Origin: DATCMH01 sp036563505
Lineage (GTDB): Bacteria > Pseudomonadota > Alphaproteobacteria > Rhizobiales > Beijerinckiaceae
Assembly: GCA_036563505.1 (NCBI GenBank)
Contig: DATCMH010000010.1
Location: 1-64,000 of the forward strand
Direction: 5' to 3'
Length of the DNA stretch: 64,000 nucleotides
The position numbers were made by a program, and so were the translations under genes. Shown one piece after another: positions 27,969 to 35,898 of the stretch (position 1 is the first letter of the stretch; the number at the start of each line of letters is the position of its first letter). The notes under the pieces are model-generated. The model was not told the DNA's origin. It was given only the letters and a program-made list of their open reading frames with translations, and searched no databases.

Positions 27969-29516
27969 TCAGTTGCTGAGGTAAGGCGTCGGATCGACCG
28001 GGCTCTGACCTTTGCGGATCTCGAAGTGGAGCTGCGGTGAGGTGACGTTGCCCGACTGACCAGACTTCGCCACCACTTGGCCCCGCTTCACCTTCTCGCC
28101 GCGCTTGACGGCGAGCTCGCCGTTATGGGCGTAGGCCGAGACATAACCGTTGTCGTGGCGGATCAGGACGAGGTTGCCGTAGCCCTTTACCTCGCTGCCG
28201 GCATAAGCCACCGTCCCCGCCTCGGCGGCCTTGACCGGCGTGCCTTCGGGCACGGCGATGTTGATGCCCTCGTTACCGCCGTTGCCGAAGCCGCTGATGA
28301 CGCGGCCGCGGGCCGGCCAACGGAAGTCCGCGGCCGGCGCGCTCGCCGAGACGCTGGCCGTCTGCTCCGGCTCCTTCGCTGGGGCCGCAGGCGCGGGCGC
28401 GGGCGCCGTCGGGGCGATGCTCGCCACCTTGGTCGGCTCCGGCTGGGCCGGCTTCGCCGGCGCCTTGGCCTCGACAGTGACAGGCTTGACGGCCTCCGCC
28501 TTCGGGGGCTCGGCCTTGACGGGCTTGACCGGCTCGACCTTGGCCACCTTCACCGGCTCGGGCTTTTGCGCCTCGACCTTCGCGGCCTTGACCGGCTCGA
28601 CGGGCCGCTTGGGCTCGACGACCTTCGCCGGCTCGGGAGCCTTCTTGATCTCGACGGCCTTGACCGGCTCCGGCTTCTTCGGAGCCGCGACCTTGACCGG
28701 CTCGGGGAGTTTCTTCGGCTCCGCCGCTTTCACCGGCTCCGGCTTTTTGACCTCGGTGATCTTGCGCGGGATCAGGTTCGGAACGGGCTTGGCCGGAGCA
28801 GGCTTAGTCAAGGCGGGTTTGGCCGCCTTATCGGCGTCGGGGTTCATCCCGGCGACGCGCACGGCAGGGCCCGCCTCCTCAGTGACGGCCGTGGCCTGGC
28901 CTGGGCGGACCCGGCGCTTGGGTTCGCTTGCCGCTATCTGCGGCGGCGCGACCGGAACCAGGCGCGGCGTCGAGGCCGCGGTGGTGCCGCCAGCGCCGGG
29001 CTGTGCGTTCACGGCGTTGTAGACCGGGATCACGATCTGTCGGCCGGCGGTCACTTGCGAGTTCGCGGAAAGGCCGTTCGCCTGAAGAATGGCTTGCGCC
29101 GGCACCCCGTAGCGGTTGGCGATCGTGGACAGGCTCTCGCCCTGCGCGACGGTCACGGGCGTGCCGCCATAAGCCGTCCAACCGGCATTGCCGGGCTTCG
29201 GCGCCACGGCCGACACGCGTGCGGCGGGCGGCTGATTGTAGAGAGGCTGCGCGGCCGAGGTCCGCAGCGGCGTCTGCGGCAGCGGCGGAAGGGGCTGGGC
29301 CGCGACGCTCGACCTCGGCACCGTCACGGGCGTGTCGGGCAGGGCGCCCGTGGCGCTGGGCTCAGCGCTTTTCGTCGCGGAGAACGGGTTCGCGAAGGGA
29401 TCGCCGGAGAAGCGCATCGCATCGGAGCTGCACGCACCCGCCACGCCGCCGATCAGGCCGATCGCCACCAGACGCGAGAGCGTGTGAAAGAGATCGCTGC
29501 CACCACCACCACGCAT
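27969..29516 (-). CDS. NlpD-like LysM/LytM lipoprotein, degenerate zinc site
   Basis: A 515-residue envelope protein. A hydrophobic leader ends in an atypical lipobox with Cys29 (VAGAC), followed by a LysM domain (about 121-166), a long linker of repeated KPEPVK/KxAEPxK motifs (about 230-390), and a C-terminal LytM/M23 domain (398-515). The first two zinc ligands of active M23 enzymes are Asn415 and Asn419 here, while His464 and His497 remain. This is the pattern of NlpD/EnvC-type amidase activators rather than hydrolases. The ATG at 29516 follows a GGGGTG ribosome site; an upstream TTG adds eight residues. Confidence 0.85.
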   Translation of the reverse strand: MRGGGGSDLFHTLSRLVAIGLIGGVAGACSSDAMRFSGDPFANPFSATKSAEPSATGALPDTPVTVPRSSVAAQPLPPLPQTPLRTSAAQPLYNQPPAARVSAVAPKPGNAGWTAYGGTPVTVAQGESLSTIANRYGVPAQAILQANGLSANSQVTAGRQIVIPVYNAVNAQPGAGGTTAASTPRLVPVAPPQIAASEPKRRVRPGQATAVTEEAGPAVRVAGMNPDADKAAKPALTKPAPAKPVPNLIPRKITEVKKPEPVKAAEPKKLPEPVKVAAPKKPEPVKAVEIKKAPEPAKVVEPKRPVEPVKAAKVEAQKPEPVKVAKVEPVKPVKAEPPKAEAVKPVTVEAKAPAKPAQPEPTKVASIAPTAPAPAPAAPAKEPEQTASVSASAPAADFRWPARGRVISGFGNGGNEGINIAVPEGTPVKAAEAGTVAYAGSEVKGYGNLVLIRHDNGYVSAYAHNGELAVKRGEKVKRGQVVAKSGQSGNVTSPQLHFEIRKGQSPVDPTPYLSN

Positions 29517-29616
29517 CGCCACACCCCGAAAGTCACGCAACTGACAGCGGGATTAAAGGCGCGTTCAGGTTAAAGAGCCGTTTCGGCGGCCGGTCACAAC
29601 GTAAATTTCGGACGGG

Positions 29617-29650
29617 GCGGCCGAGCCGAAGCCGGCCGCCCTCGCCCCGT
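29617..29650 (-). terminator. Probable terminator after the 626-residue unknown
   Basis: GC-rich inverted repeat (GGGGCGAGGGCGGCC against GGCCGCCCCG with a loop) just past the stop at 29655 on the minus strand. No clear T-run is seen. Confidence 0.4.
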
Positions 29651-29654
29651 AATC

Positions 29655-31535
29655 TCACTCGGCAACCGCTGTCACGTCGAGCTTCTCGAGCACGGCGGAC
29701 GGTTCGCCGAGCATCATCAGGTCGGTGACGCCGAGGCCGGCCGCGTCCTTCGCGCGGGCGGTGACGACGAGGCGCCCCGGCTTGGCGACGAATCGCGCCA
29801 CGGCCTGACCGATGGCCTTGGCAGACGCGGAGTTGCCGAGCACCGCCGGCACGGCGATGGCAGCGCCCATGCCGTACTCACGGCGCAGCTCCTCCGGCGA
29901 GCGCTTCTGCTTCTTCGCCTCGTTGGCGACCAGGCGTTCGAACAGACCCTTGTTCTCGACGGTGAGCTCGGCGTTGCGCGCCGTCGCGTTGACGAGGGCA
30001 ACGAGAGCCACCGCGCTGTCGGCATTGAAGACGTCCTTGGAGATGCTGCCGAGCACGCCGCGCAGGGTCACGGTGGCCATGTCGGTGCCGGCGAGCGATA
30101 CCTCGCGGACGACGAGTTCGCTGCCCGGCTCGTTCCAGGACGCGGCGGTGACGAAGGAGAAGTCGGCGGTTTTGTAGCCCATCTCCGAAAGCTCCTTGAA
30201 CCCGCTCTCCTTCGTGCCCTGAGGCACGGCGAAGGCGAGATTCTGGACCGCGAGGCGGATGTTCGTCGGAATGCCGTTCACCGGCTTGTCGGCCGTGGCT
30301 TCCACGTCCTTGAGCGTGAACTTGACGCGCTCCGCTTTGGCGACGCCCTTCTCGGCCTTGCCCTGAGGCTTGTCGGCGCTGCTGTTGGGGACGTCGAAGT
30401 CGAGCCCGGAGAAGCGAACCGTGCCGATGGTGGGCGCGAACTTGCGCAACTCCGCCGGGTCGAGGGAGTCGAGCGGCTTCTCGCCGATCGTCCGCAGCGC
30501 CTGGACCGTCGGGGTGAAGTCGAATCCCGTGAGGGCAATGGTGGTGATCCGGGCCCGGCCGTCCTTCGCCGTGACGTCGATTCCCTCCGCGCGGGCATCC
30601 GCCGGCTGCCCGCCGGCCGTGCCCGTATAGGCGATGCGCGCGACGCGGCCGGTCACCTGGTCCTTGTTCTTCGGGTCGCGAACCTCAAGGCCGGTCATTT
30701 CCATGGAGCCGACCTGGACGGCGCCGAGCACGTCGGCGACCGCCGTGAGGGCCCGCCCCCGCTCCGGCGCGGGAAGATTGTTCAGGTCCGCTTCGGCCGA
30801 CATCAGGCGCCAAGCTTCCGCCCAAGTCCCTTTAATCGGCCTGGCGCGGAAGTCCTTGCCGGCCATCCGGGCCATCCGGACCTCGACGCCCTTGTTGTCG
30901 GTGAAAGAGAGCGCCTCGATCGCGACGCTGCCGTAGACCGGCCGCATGGCGCCGGGCTCGGCCGGGCTCTCGGTGTAGAGAGCGGCGCTGGCAGCGAGGT
31001 CGAAATTCTCGATCGCCATGCGCCCGACCGTGCCGCTCGACGGCCCGGTCTTGCCGCCCGTCGCCTTGAAGGTGCCGCCCTCGCTGGTCGCCGATCCGAC
31101 ACGGCCCTGGACGATGTCGGCCATGACCACGTTGCGGTAGGTCGCGATCTGCTTGCCTCCCCCGACATCCTGCTCGATCACCAGTTCAGGCGTCGCAGCG
31201 CGCTTGATGTTGAGACCCGCGAGCCGGGCCGGCAGCTGGCCTGAGGCGTTTTTGTCAAAGAGCGCGAGCAGGTCCGCCCTGGAGAGGCTCGCGCCCATGA
31301 CTTCGAGCCGGGGAATACGGTACGTCGCCGGACCGAATGAAAACGTGACGTTCTCCAGGGTCACCGCGTCGGCGCTCTGAGCGAAGGCGAGGCCGACGAG
31401 GCTCGCCCGCACCGTCGCTTTGCCGCCGGGCGAGGCGATCTCGAAGGTGAACGGGGTCGCTGCGACGAGCGCTGCCGTGGAGGCGGCCGCCAGGATCGCG
31501 AGGCGACGCCCCTGCCGCGAATGGGTGTTCGTCAT
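29655..31535 (-). CDS. Large secreted protein of unknown function
   Basis: A 626-residue protein with a signal sequence or N-terminal anchor (hydrophobic residues about 12-27, ALVAATPF). The mature part is made of repeated beta-strand blocks of the form 'xVxLxNVxFxxG' and 'xxLxFxGLxFDVP', with a short Lys-rich stretch (DKPQGKAEKGVAKAERVKF). The C-terminal region AIGQAVARFVAKPGRLVVTA is helical and then beta. It has some look of periplasmic AsmA- or DUF945-type beta-rich proteins, but no family is assigned. It is monocistronic as far as can be seen. Confidence 0.55.
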   Translation of the reverse strand: MTNTHSRQGRRLAILAAASTAALVAATPFTFEIASPGGKATVRASLVGLAFAQSADAVTLENVTFSFGPATYRIPRLEVMGASLSRADLLALFDKNASGQLPARLAGLNIKRAATPELVIEQDVGGGKQIATYRNVVMADIVQGRVGSATSEGGTFKATGGKTGPSSGTVGRMAIENFDLAASAALYTESPAEPGAMRPVYGSVAIEALSFTDNKGVEVRMARMAGKDFRARPIKGTWAEAWRLMSAEADLNNLPAPERGRALTAVADVLGAVQVGSMEMTGLEVRDPKNKDQVTGRVARIAYTGTAGGQPADARAEGIDVTAKDGRARITTIALTGFDFTPTVQALRTIGEKPLDSLDPAELRKFAPTIGTVRFSGLDFDVPNSSADKPQGKAEKGVAKAERVKFTLKDVEATADKPVNGIPTNIRLAVQNLAFAVPQGTKESGFKELSEMGYKTADFSFVTAASWNEPGSELVVREVSLAGTDMATVTLRGVLGSISKDVFNADSAVALVALVNATARNAELTVENKGLFERLVANEAKKQKRSPEELRREYGMGAAIAVPAVLGNSASAKAIGQAVARFVAKPGRLVVTARAKDAAGLGVTDLMMLGEPSAVLEKLDVTAVAE

Positions 31536-31646
31536 GCTGTCTCTCCCCGTGTGGCGCGCGACCTTAAGCGAGGTCGAGAGGCCGCGCGACCGTTTCGTGG
31601 AGCAACAGCGTTCAAGGATCAGGGGCGCCGTGGTGTGCGCCAGCGC

Positions 31647-31973
31647 TCACAGCGAGAAGGACGTCCCGCAGCCGCAGGCGGCGGTCGCGTGCGGGTTCTC
31701 GATCTTGAAGCTCTGGCCGATCAGGTCGTCGACGAAGTCGATGGTCGAGCCGTCCATGTACTGGAGAGAGATCTCGTCTACGACGACGCGGGCGCCGTCG
31801 CGCTCGACCAGCACGTCGTCGTCCTGGCGGCGTCGGTCGACGTCGAAGGCGTACTGGAACCCCGAACAGCCGCCTCCGTTGACCGAAATGCGGAGCATCG
31901 AGCCCTGGGGCTCGCCCGACATGATCTCGTTGATGCGGCGCGCGGCGCGCTCCGTGAGGACGACCGCCGTCAT
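31647..31973 (-). CDS. erpA: Iron-sulfur cluster insertion protein
   Basis: A 108-residue A-type carrier that delivers [4Fe-4S] or [2Fe-2S] clusters to target proteins. The three cluster cysteines are in NGGGCSGFQY and in ATAACGCGTSF near the C-terminus. The ATG at 31973 (MTAVVLTERAARRINEI) is chosen from family similarity; a longer frame reaches 32036. It is divergent from dgt, a pairing I recall from other Hyphomicrobiales. Confidence 0.93.
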   Translation of the reverse strand: MTAVVLTERAARRINEIMSGEPQGSMLRISVNGGGCSGFQYAFDVDRRRQDDDVLVERDGARVVVDEISLQYMDGSTIDFVDDLIGQSFKIENPHATAACGCGTSFSL

Positions 31974-32069
31974 CGGCGTCTCCGATCTTGCCACTTCTCG
32001 TGAGGCGAAGGTAAGTGCGCGCCCGTGCGACTTCAACCTAAAGTGCCGGCTTCAACCCGAGGTGAGAGC

Positions 32070-33302
32070 GTGCGGCCCTTCGGCGAACGATGGCGTGCCC
32101 CTTACGCCTGCGATCCGTCCCGCACCCGCGGGCGGCTTTATCCGGAGGACGCGTCGCCGACCCGCAGCGACTTCCAGCGCGACCGGGATCGCATCATCCA
32201 TTCGACCGCGTTCCGCCGCCTCAAGCACAAGACGCAGGTGTTCGTCTTCCACGAGGGCGACCATTACCGCACGCGCCTGACCCACACGATCGAGGTGAGC
32301 CAGATCGCCCGGGCGCTCGCCCGCTCGCTCGGCCTCGACGAGGATATGGCCGAGGCGCTCGCCCTCTCCCACGACCTCGGCCACACACCCTTCGGCCACA
32401 CCGGCGAGGATGCCCTCGATGCGCTTATGGCCGAGCACGGCGGCTTCGACCACAACGCCCAAGCTCTGCGCATCGTGACGCGCCTGGAACGGCGCTACGC
32501 GGCGTATGACGGCCTCAACCTCGTCTGGGAAACCCTGGAAGGGTTGATCAAGCACAACGGCCCGCTGCTGCGGCCCGACGGCGCGCCCACCAAGCGCTAC
32601 GCCGCGCGGGGCATCCCGGGCGCTATCCTGGAGTACAATGCCCTCCAGAACCTCGAGCTGACGACCCATGCCGGCGCCGAGGCCCAGGCGGCGGCCATCG
32701 CCGACGACATCGCCTACAATGCTCACGACCTCGACGACGGCTTGCGCGCGGGCCTGTTCGACCTCGATGCGGTGCGGGAGGTGCCCTTCCTCGATGCCCT
32801 GATCGCGGAGATCGACGCGCGCTATCCCGGTCTCGAATGGACGCGGCGGGTGCACGAGCTCACGCGCCGCGTCATCACCCGCTTCGTCGAGGACGCCATC
32901 GCGGAGAGCAGCCGGCGCCTTGCCGCGCTCGGCCCGGACAGCGCCGACGCGGTGCGCCGGGCGCCGGAGCCGGTGATCGCCTTCTCGGACGCGATCGTCG
33001 CCGCCGACGACGCGATCAAGGGCTTTCTCTACCCGCGAATGTACCGCCACCCGCAGGTCGTGGCGGTGAGGCGACAGGCCGACGAGATCCTGCGCGACCT
33101 TTTCCACCGCTTCACGGCGGAGCCCGCCGCGATGCCCGAGGAGTGGCGGACAGGCCTCGGAGGAGCCGACGAGGCGCGTCTCTGCCGTCGCGTCGCCGAC
33201 TACATCGCCGGCATGACCGACCGCTACGCCGTGCTGGAGCACCAGCGGCTCTTTCCCACGACGCCGGACCTGCGCCTGGATGGGCCCTCGCGCCCGGGTT
33301 GA
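32070..33302 (+). CDS. dgt: dGTP triphosphohydrolase-like HD protein
   Basis: A 410-residue deoxyguanosinetriphosphate triphosphohydrolase-like enzyme that cleaves dNTPs to nucleoside and triphosphate. The HD metal site is in RLTHTIEVSQIAR and LSHDLGHTPFGHTGE, and FDHNAQALRIVTRLE is a further family mark. The GTG at 32070 has an excellent GAGGTGAGA ribosome site and is preferred over the longer frame from 32025. Family members are often activated by dNTP binding. Confidence 0.92.
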   Translation: MRPFGERWRAPYACDPSRTRGRLYPEDASPTRSDFQRDRDRIIHSTAFRRLKHKTQVFVFHEGDHYRTRLTHTIEVSQIARALARSLGLDEDMAEALALSHDLGHTPFGHTGEDALDALMAEHGGFDHNAQALRIVTRLERRYAAYDGLNLVWETLEGLIKHNGPLLRPDGAPTKRYAARGIPGAILEYNALQNLELTTHAGAEAQAAAIADDIAYNAHDLDDGLRAGLFDLDAVREVPFLDALIAEIDARYPGLEWTRRVHELTRRVITRFVEDAIAESSRRLAALGPDSADAVRRAPEPVIAFSDAIVAADDAIKGFLYPRMYRHPQVVAVRRQADEILRDLFHRFTAEPAAMPEEWRTGLGGADEARLCRRVADYIAGMTDRYAVLEHQRLFPTTPDLRLDGPSRPG

Positions 33303-33341
33303 AGCGTGCTAAGGGCTTCGAACCGTCGACGGCTGCCCCGC

Positions 33342-33962
33342 ATGGCCCTGCTGCACCGCCTGAAGAACTGGCGCAACCCGCGCAACGAGACGCGCCTTCA
33401 CCTCGAGGCCCTGGCGCACCGCTACGGCTTCGCCATCGGCCCGCACTCCTACGGGCGGCCGAAGGTGCGCTTTCCCGAAGCGGGCGCCCGACTGACCATC
33501 GGGCCCTATTGCTCCATCGCGGACCGGGTCGAGATCCTCCTCGGCGGCAACCATCGCCTGGATTGGGGAAGCACCTTTCCGTTCGGGGCCTTCCGCGACG
33601 CTTGGCCGTCCGCGCCTGAGGGCCAGGGCTATCACGGCACGCGCGGGGACGTGTCGATCGGCGCCGATGTTTGGCTCGGCTCGCAGGCGATGATCCTGTC
33701 GGGGGTCACGATCGGCCACGGGGCGGTGGTCGCGGCCCGCGCGGTGGTGACGAAGGATGTGCCACCCTACGCGATCGTCGGCGGCCATCCAGCGAAGCTC
33801 ATCCGTTACCGCTTCGATGAGGCCATCGTCGCGGCCCTGCTTGACACGGCTTGGTGGGAGCTACCCGCGGATGATGTCGCGCAGCTCGTGCCCCTCCTTC
33901 AGAGCGAGCGCATCGAAGACCTTTTGACCGCGGTCAGGGGGCTGCGGGCTCGATCGTCTTGA
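33342..33962 (+). CDS. Hexapeptide-repeat O-acetyltransferase (CatB-like)
   Basis: A 206-residue left-handed beta-helix acyltransferase. The hexapeptide region contains DVSIGADVWLGSQAMILSG, VTIGHGAVVAARAVVTKDVPPYAIVGGHPA, characteristic of the xenobiotic/CatB-type acetyltransferases. The loop LLGGNHRLDWGSTFPF may carry the active-site histidine. Many relatives acetylate surface sugars. The 3' end overlaps the convergent acyltransferase 3 gene by 29 bp. The ATG at 33342 is preferred to a GTG at 33306, neither having a strong ribosome site. Confidence 0.85.
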   Translation: MALLHRLKNWRNPRNETRLHLEALAHRYGFAIGPHSYGRPKVRFPEAGARLTIGPYCSIADRVEILLGGNHRLDWGSTFPFGAFRDAWPSAPEGQGYHGTRGDVSIGADVWLGSQAMILSGVTIGHGAVVAARAVVTKDVPPYAIVGGHPAKLIRYRFDEAIVAALLDTAWWELPADDVAQLVPLLQSERIEDLLTAVRGLRARSS

Positions 33963-35022
33963 GGGTGGCCCGGCCGAGTCGCCGCGCTTTGAGCCGCAAA
34001 GCCGGCTTCTCGATCAGGAACCACGACAAGGCCGCGACGACGAGAGTCGCGACGAGCGACGCAGCGACGAGCGCGGCGGCCGAGATCCCCGGCGCAAGCT
34101 GCTGCAGCCCCTGCTGGATCGGCCAGCCGTAGAGATAGACACCGTAGGACAGGTCCGTCTTGAAATCGAGGACGGGCGAGGACAGGCGCGGCGCCAAGGC
34201 GAACCAGAGCACGCCGTAAGCCGTCGCGAGGAACAGGAGCGGCTTGTAGAGCGGCGTTGCGGCAGCGATCACCGTGAGGACGGCGAGCGCCGCGGCGATC
34301 AGGCCGGAGACGCGCGCCCGGTCGCGCCAGACGTAGAGCGCCGCGCCCGCAGCGAAGATGAGCGGCAGCCGCAGGCTGGTCTCGGTGGCCTTCGACGACG
34401 GGCCCATGACCTCGACGAGCGCGAGGGCGACGGCCAGGAGTGCGACGAGGGCGAGGGCGATCTGAGGTCGCCGGATCACTCCGGCGAGGCCCGCGACAAG
34501 CACGCCAAGATAGCAGAAGATCTCATAGCGCAGCGTCCAGACGGTGCCCATCGGGAACCGGAATGGATTGGTCTCGAAGGTGCCGGGCAGGCTCGTGTTG
34601 CTCTTGAGCTGCGTCAAGGTTGTGCCGAGAAAGCGCCAAAGCTCCGGGCTGCCGAGATACGTGCCGTAGCTCAGCCGGCTCAACGCGCCGCCGATGAGGA
34701 AGCCGACGACCAGCACCGCCGCGACGAGGCCCGGCAGGATGCGCAGGGTCCGCGCCTCGGCGTAGGCGCGCCAGCCGCGGCGGTCGAAGCTCATCGTGAC
34801 GAGAAAGCCCGAGATGGCGAAGAAGCCGTTCACCGCGTGCTCGCCGAGGGTGTAGCCGGTGAGATGATGCAGGGGCTCGTCCTCGACGCGCCCCGTGCCG
34901 ACGCTGAAGGCATGCGAGACGATGACGGCGAGCGCCAGACCGAGCCGGATCGCGGCGAAGTTGTCGTAGGGCCGCTGCATGGCGGCCGCGACCGTCGGAG
35001 CGCGGGCAAGCAGCGCGATCAC
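33934..35022 (-). CDS. Acyltransferase 3 family membrane protein
   Basis: A 362-residue integral membrane protein with about ten hydrophobic segments, of the OafA/acyltransferase 3 family. Marks are RLGLALAVIVSHAF (with the family histidine), GEHAVNGFFAISGFLVTMSF with RTLRILPGL, and TVWTLRYEIFCYL. Such proteins transfer acetyl or other acyl groups to exported glycans. Its start overlaps the stop of the glycosyltransferase gene by 4 bp, so the two are translationally coupled and likely act on the same molecule. Confidence 0.88.
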   Translation of the reverse strand: MIALLARAPTVAAAMQRPYDNFAAIRLGLALAVIVSHAFSVGTGRVEDEPLHHLTGYTLGEHAVNGFFAISGFLVTMSFDRRGWRAYAEARTLRILPGLVAAVLVVGFLIGGALSRLSYGTYLGSPELWRFLGTTLTQLKSNTSLPGTFETNPFRFPMGTVWTLRYEIFCYLGVLVAGLAGVIRRPQIALALVALLAVALALVEVMGPSSKATETSLRLPLIFAAGAALYVWRDRARVSGLIAAALAVLTVIAAATPLYKPLLFLATAYGVLWFALAPRLSSPVLDFKTDLSYGVYLYGWPIQQGLQQLAPGISAAALVAASLVATLVVAALSWFLIEKPALRLKARRLGRATLKTIEPAAP

Positions 35023-35888
35023 GGGTTAAGGCCTTCGTGCGCCAGGGCCGTCTCGCCGCGCAGAAAGGCGAGCGCGCCGGCGGCCGAGCCGGCGTAGCGC
35101 TCGATGGTGCTTCGCCGCATCGTGAGGAGAGCGGCCGCCGCTTTCGGGGCGTTGAGGGCCAGCATCGCGCGGGCCGTGTCGGGCAGGCCGTATTTGCGGC
35201 TCACGTAAGCCTTGGACCAGGCCTGATGCCAGCGCGACCGGAACACTCGCCCCGGTGCAGGAGCGCTCGATCGCCCCCGTCCGTGCCGCGCACCGGCCTG
35301 CGGAACGTAGAGGATCGAGTGCCCAGCATCAGCGGCGCGTCGGCAGAGGTCGTCGTCCTCGTAGAAGAGAAAGATGTTCTCGTCGAAGCCCCCGAGCGCG
35401 AGGAAGGCGTCGCGCCGCACGAGCAGGCAGGCGCCCGAGACAAAGGGCGTGCAGGCCTCGCCCTCGGGCACGTGGAGCCGCCCGCCAGGGTTCTTAAGGT
35501 AGGGCGCGAGATGGGAGCGCGGCTGGAAGAACACGCGCCCGTCGGCCTCGACGAGCCGCGGCGCGAGGATCGCCGCGTCGGGAAGGCGCGCGGCGGACGC
35601 GACGAGGGCCGCGGCCGCGCCGTCGTCCAGGATCACGTCCGGGTTCAGGATCAGGGCGAAGGGCGCGTCAGCCGCCGCGACGCCGCGGTTGTTCGCCCGG
35701 CCGTAGCCCTCATTACGGCCGAGCCGCAGCACTCGCGCGCCGCGCGCCTCGGCGAGCGCGGCGCTCCCGTCGGTCGAGGCGTTGTCGACGACGATTGTCG
35801 GGACGCCTTGCCCGGCCAGCGCGTCGAGGCAGTCCGGCAGCGCGTGGGCGCTGTCGTGGCAGACGACGATCGCGGCGACCTCGGCCAC
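35019..35888 (-). CDS. Glycosyltransferase family 2
   Basis: A 289-residue GT2 enzyme. The nucleotide-sugar fold shows VVDNASTDGSA, LILNPDVIL (the DXD-like acidic region) and the acceptor-side GGFDENIFLFYEDDDLCRRA, resembling rhamnosyl- and other surface-polysaccharide transferases. There is no membrane anchor. Coupled to the downstream acyltransferase gene and separated from aspS by 10 bp, it may be transcribed with both. The sugar and acceptor are not known. Confidence 0.87.
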   Translation of the reverse strand: MAEVAAIVVCHDSAHALPDCLDALAGQGVPTIVVDNASTDGSAALAEARGARVLRLGRNEGYGRANNRGVAAADAPFALILNPDVILDDGAAAALVASAARLPDAAILAPRLVEADGRVFFQPRSHLAPYLKNPGGRLHVPEGEACTPFVSGACLLVRRDAFLALGGFDENIFLFYEDDDLCRRAADAGHSILYVPQAGARHGRGRSSAPAPGRVFRSRWHQAWSKAYVSRKYGLPDTARAMLALNAPKAAAALLTMRRSTIERYAGSAAGALAFLRGETALAHEGLNP

Positions 35889-35898
35889 GGCGGCCGGA

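Noticed and set aside
28077..29573. 498-codon frame opposite the LytM lipoprotein
   Set aside because: The Arg/Gly/Leu/Asp repeat composition mirrors the repeated linker codons of the real gene.
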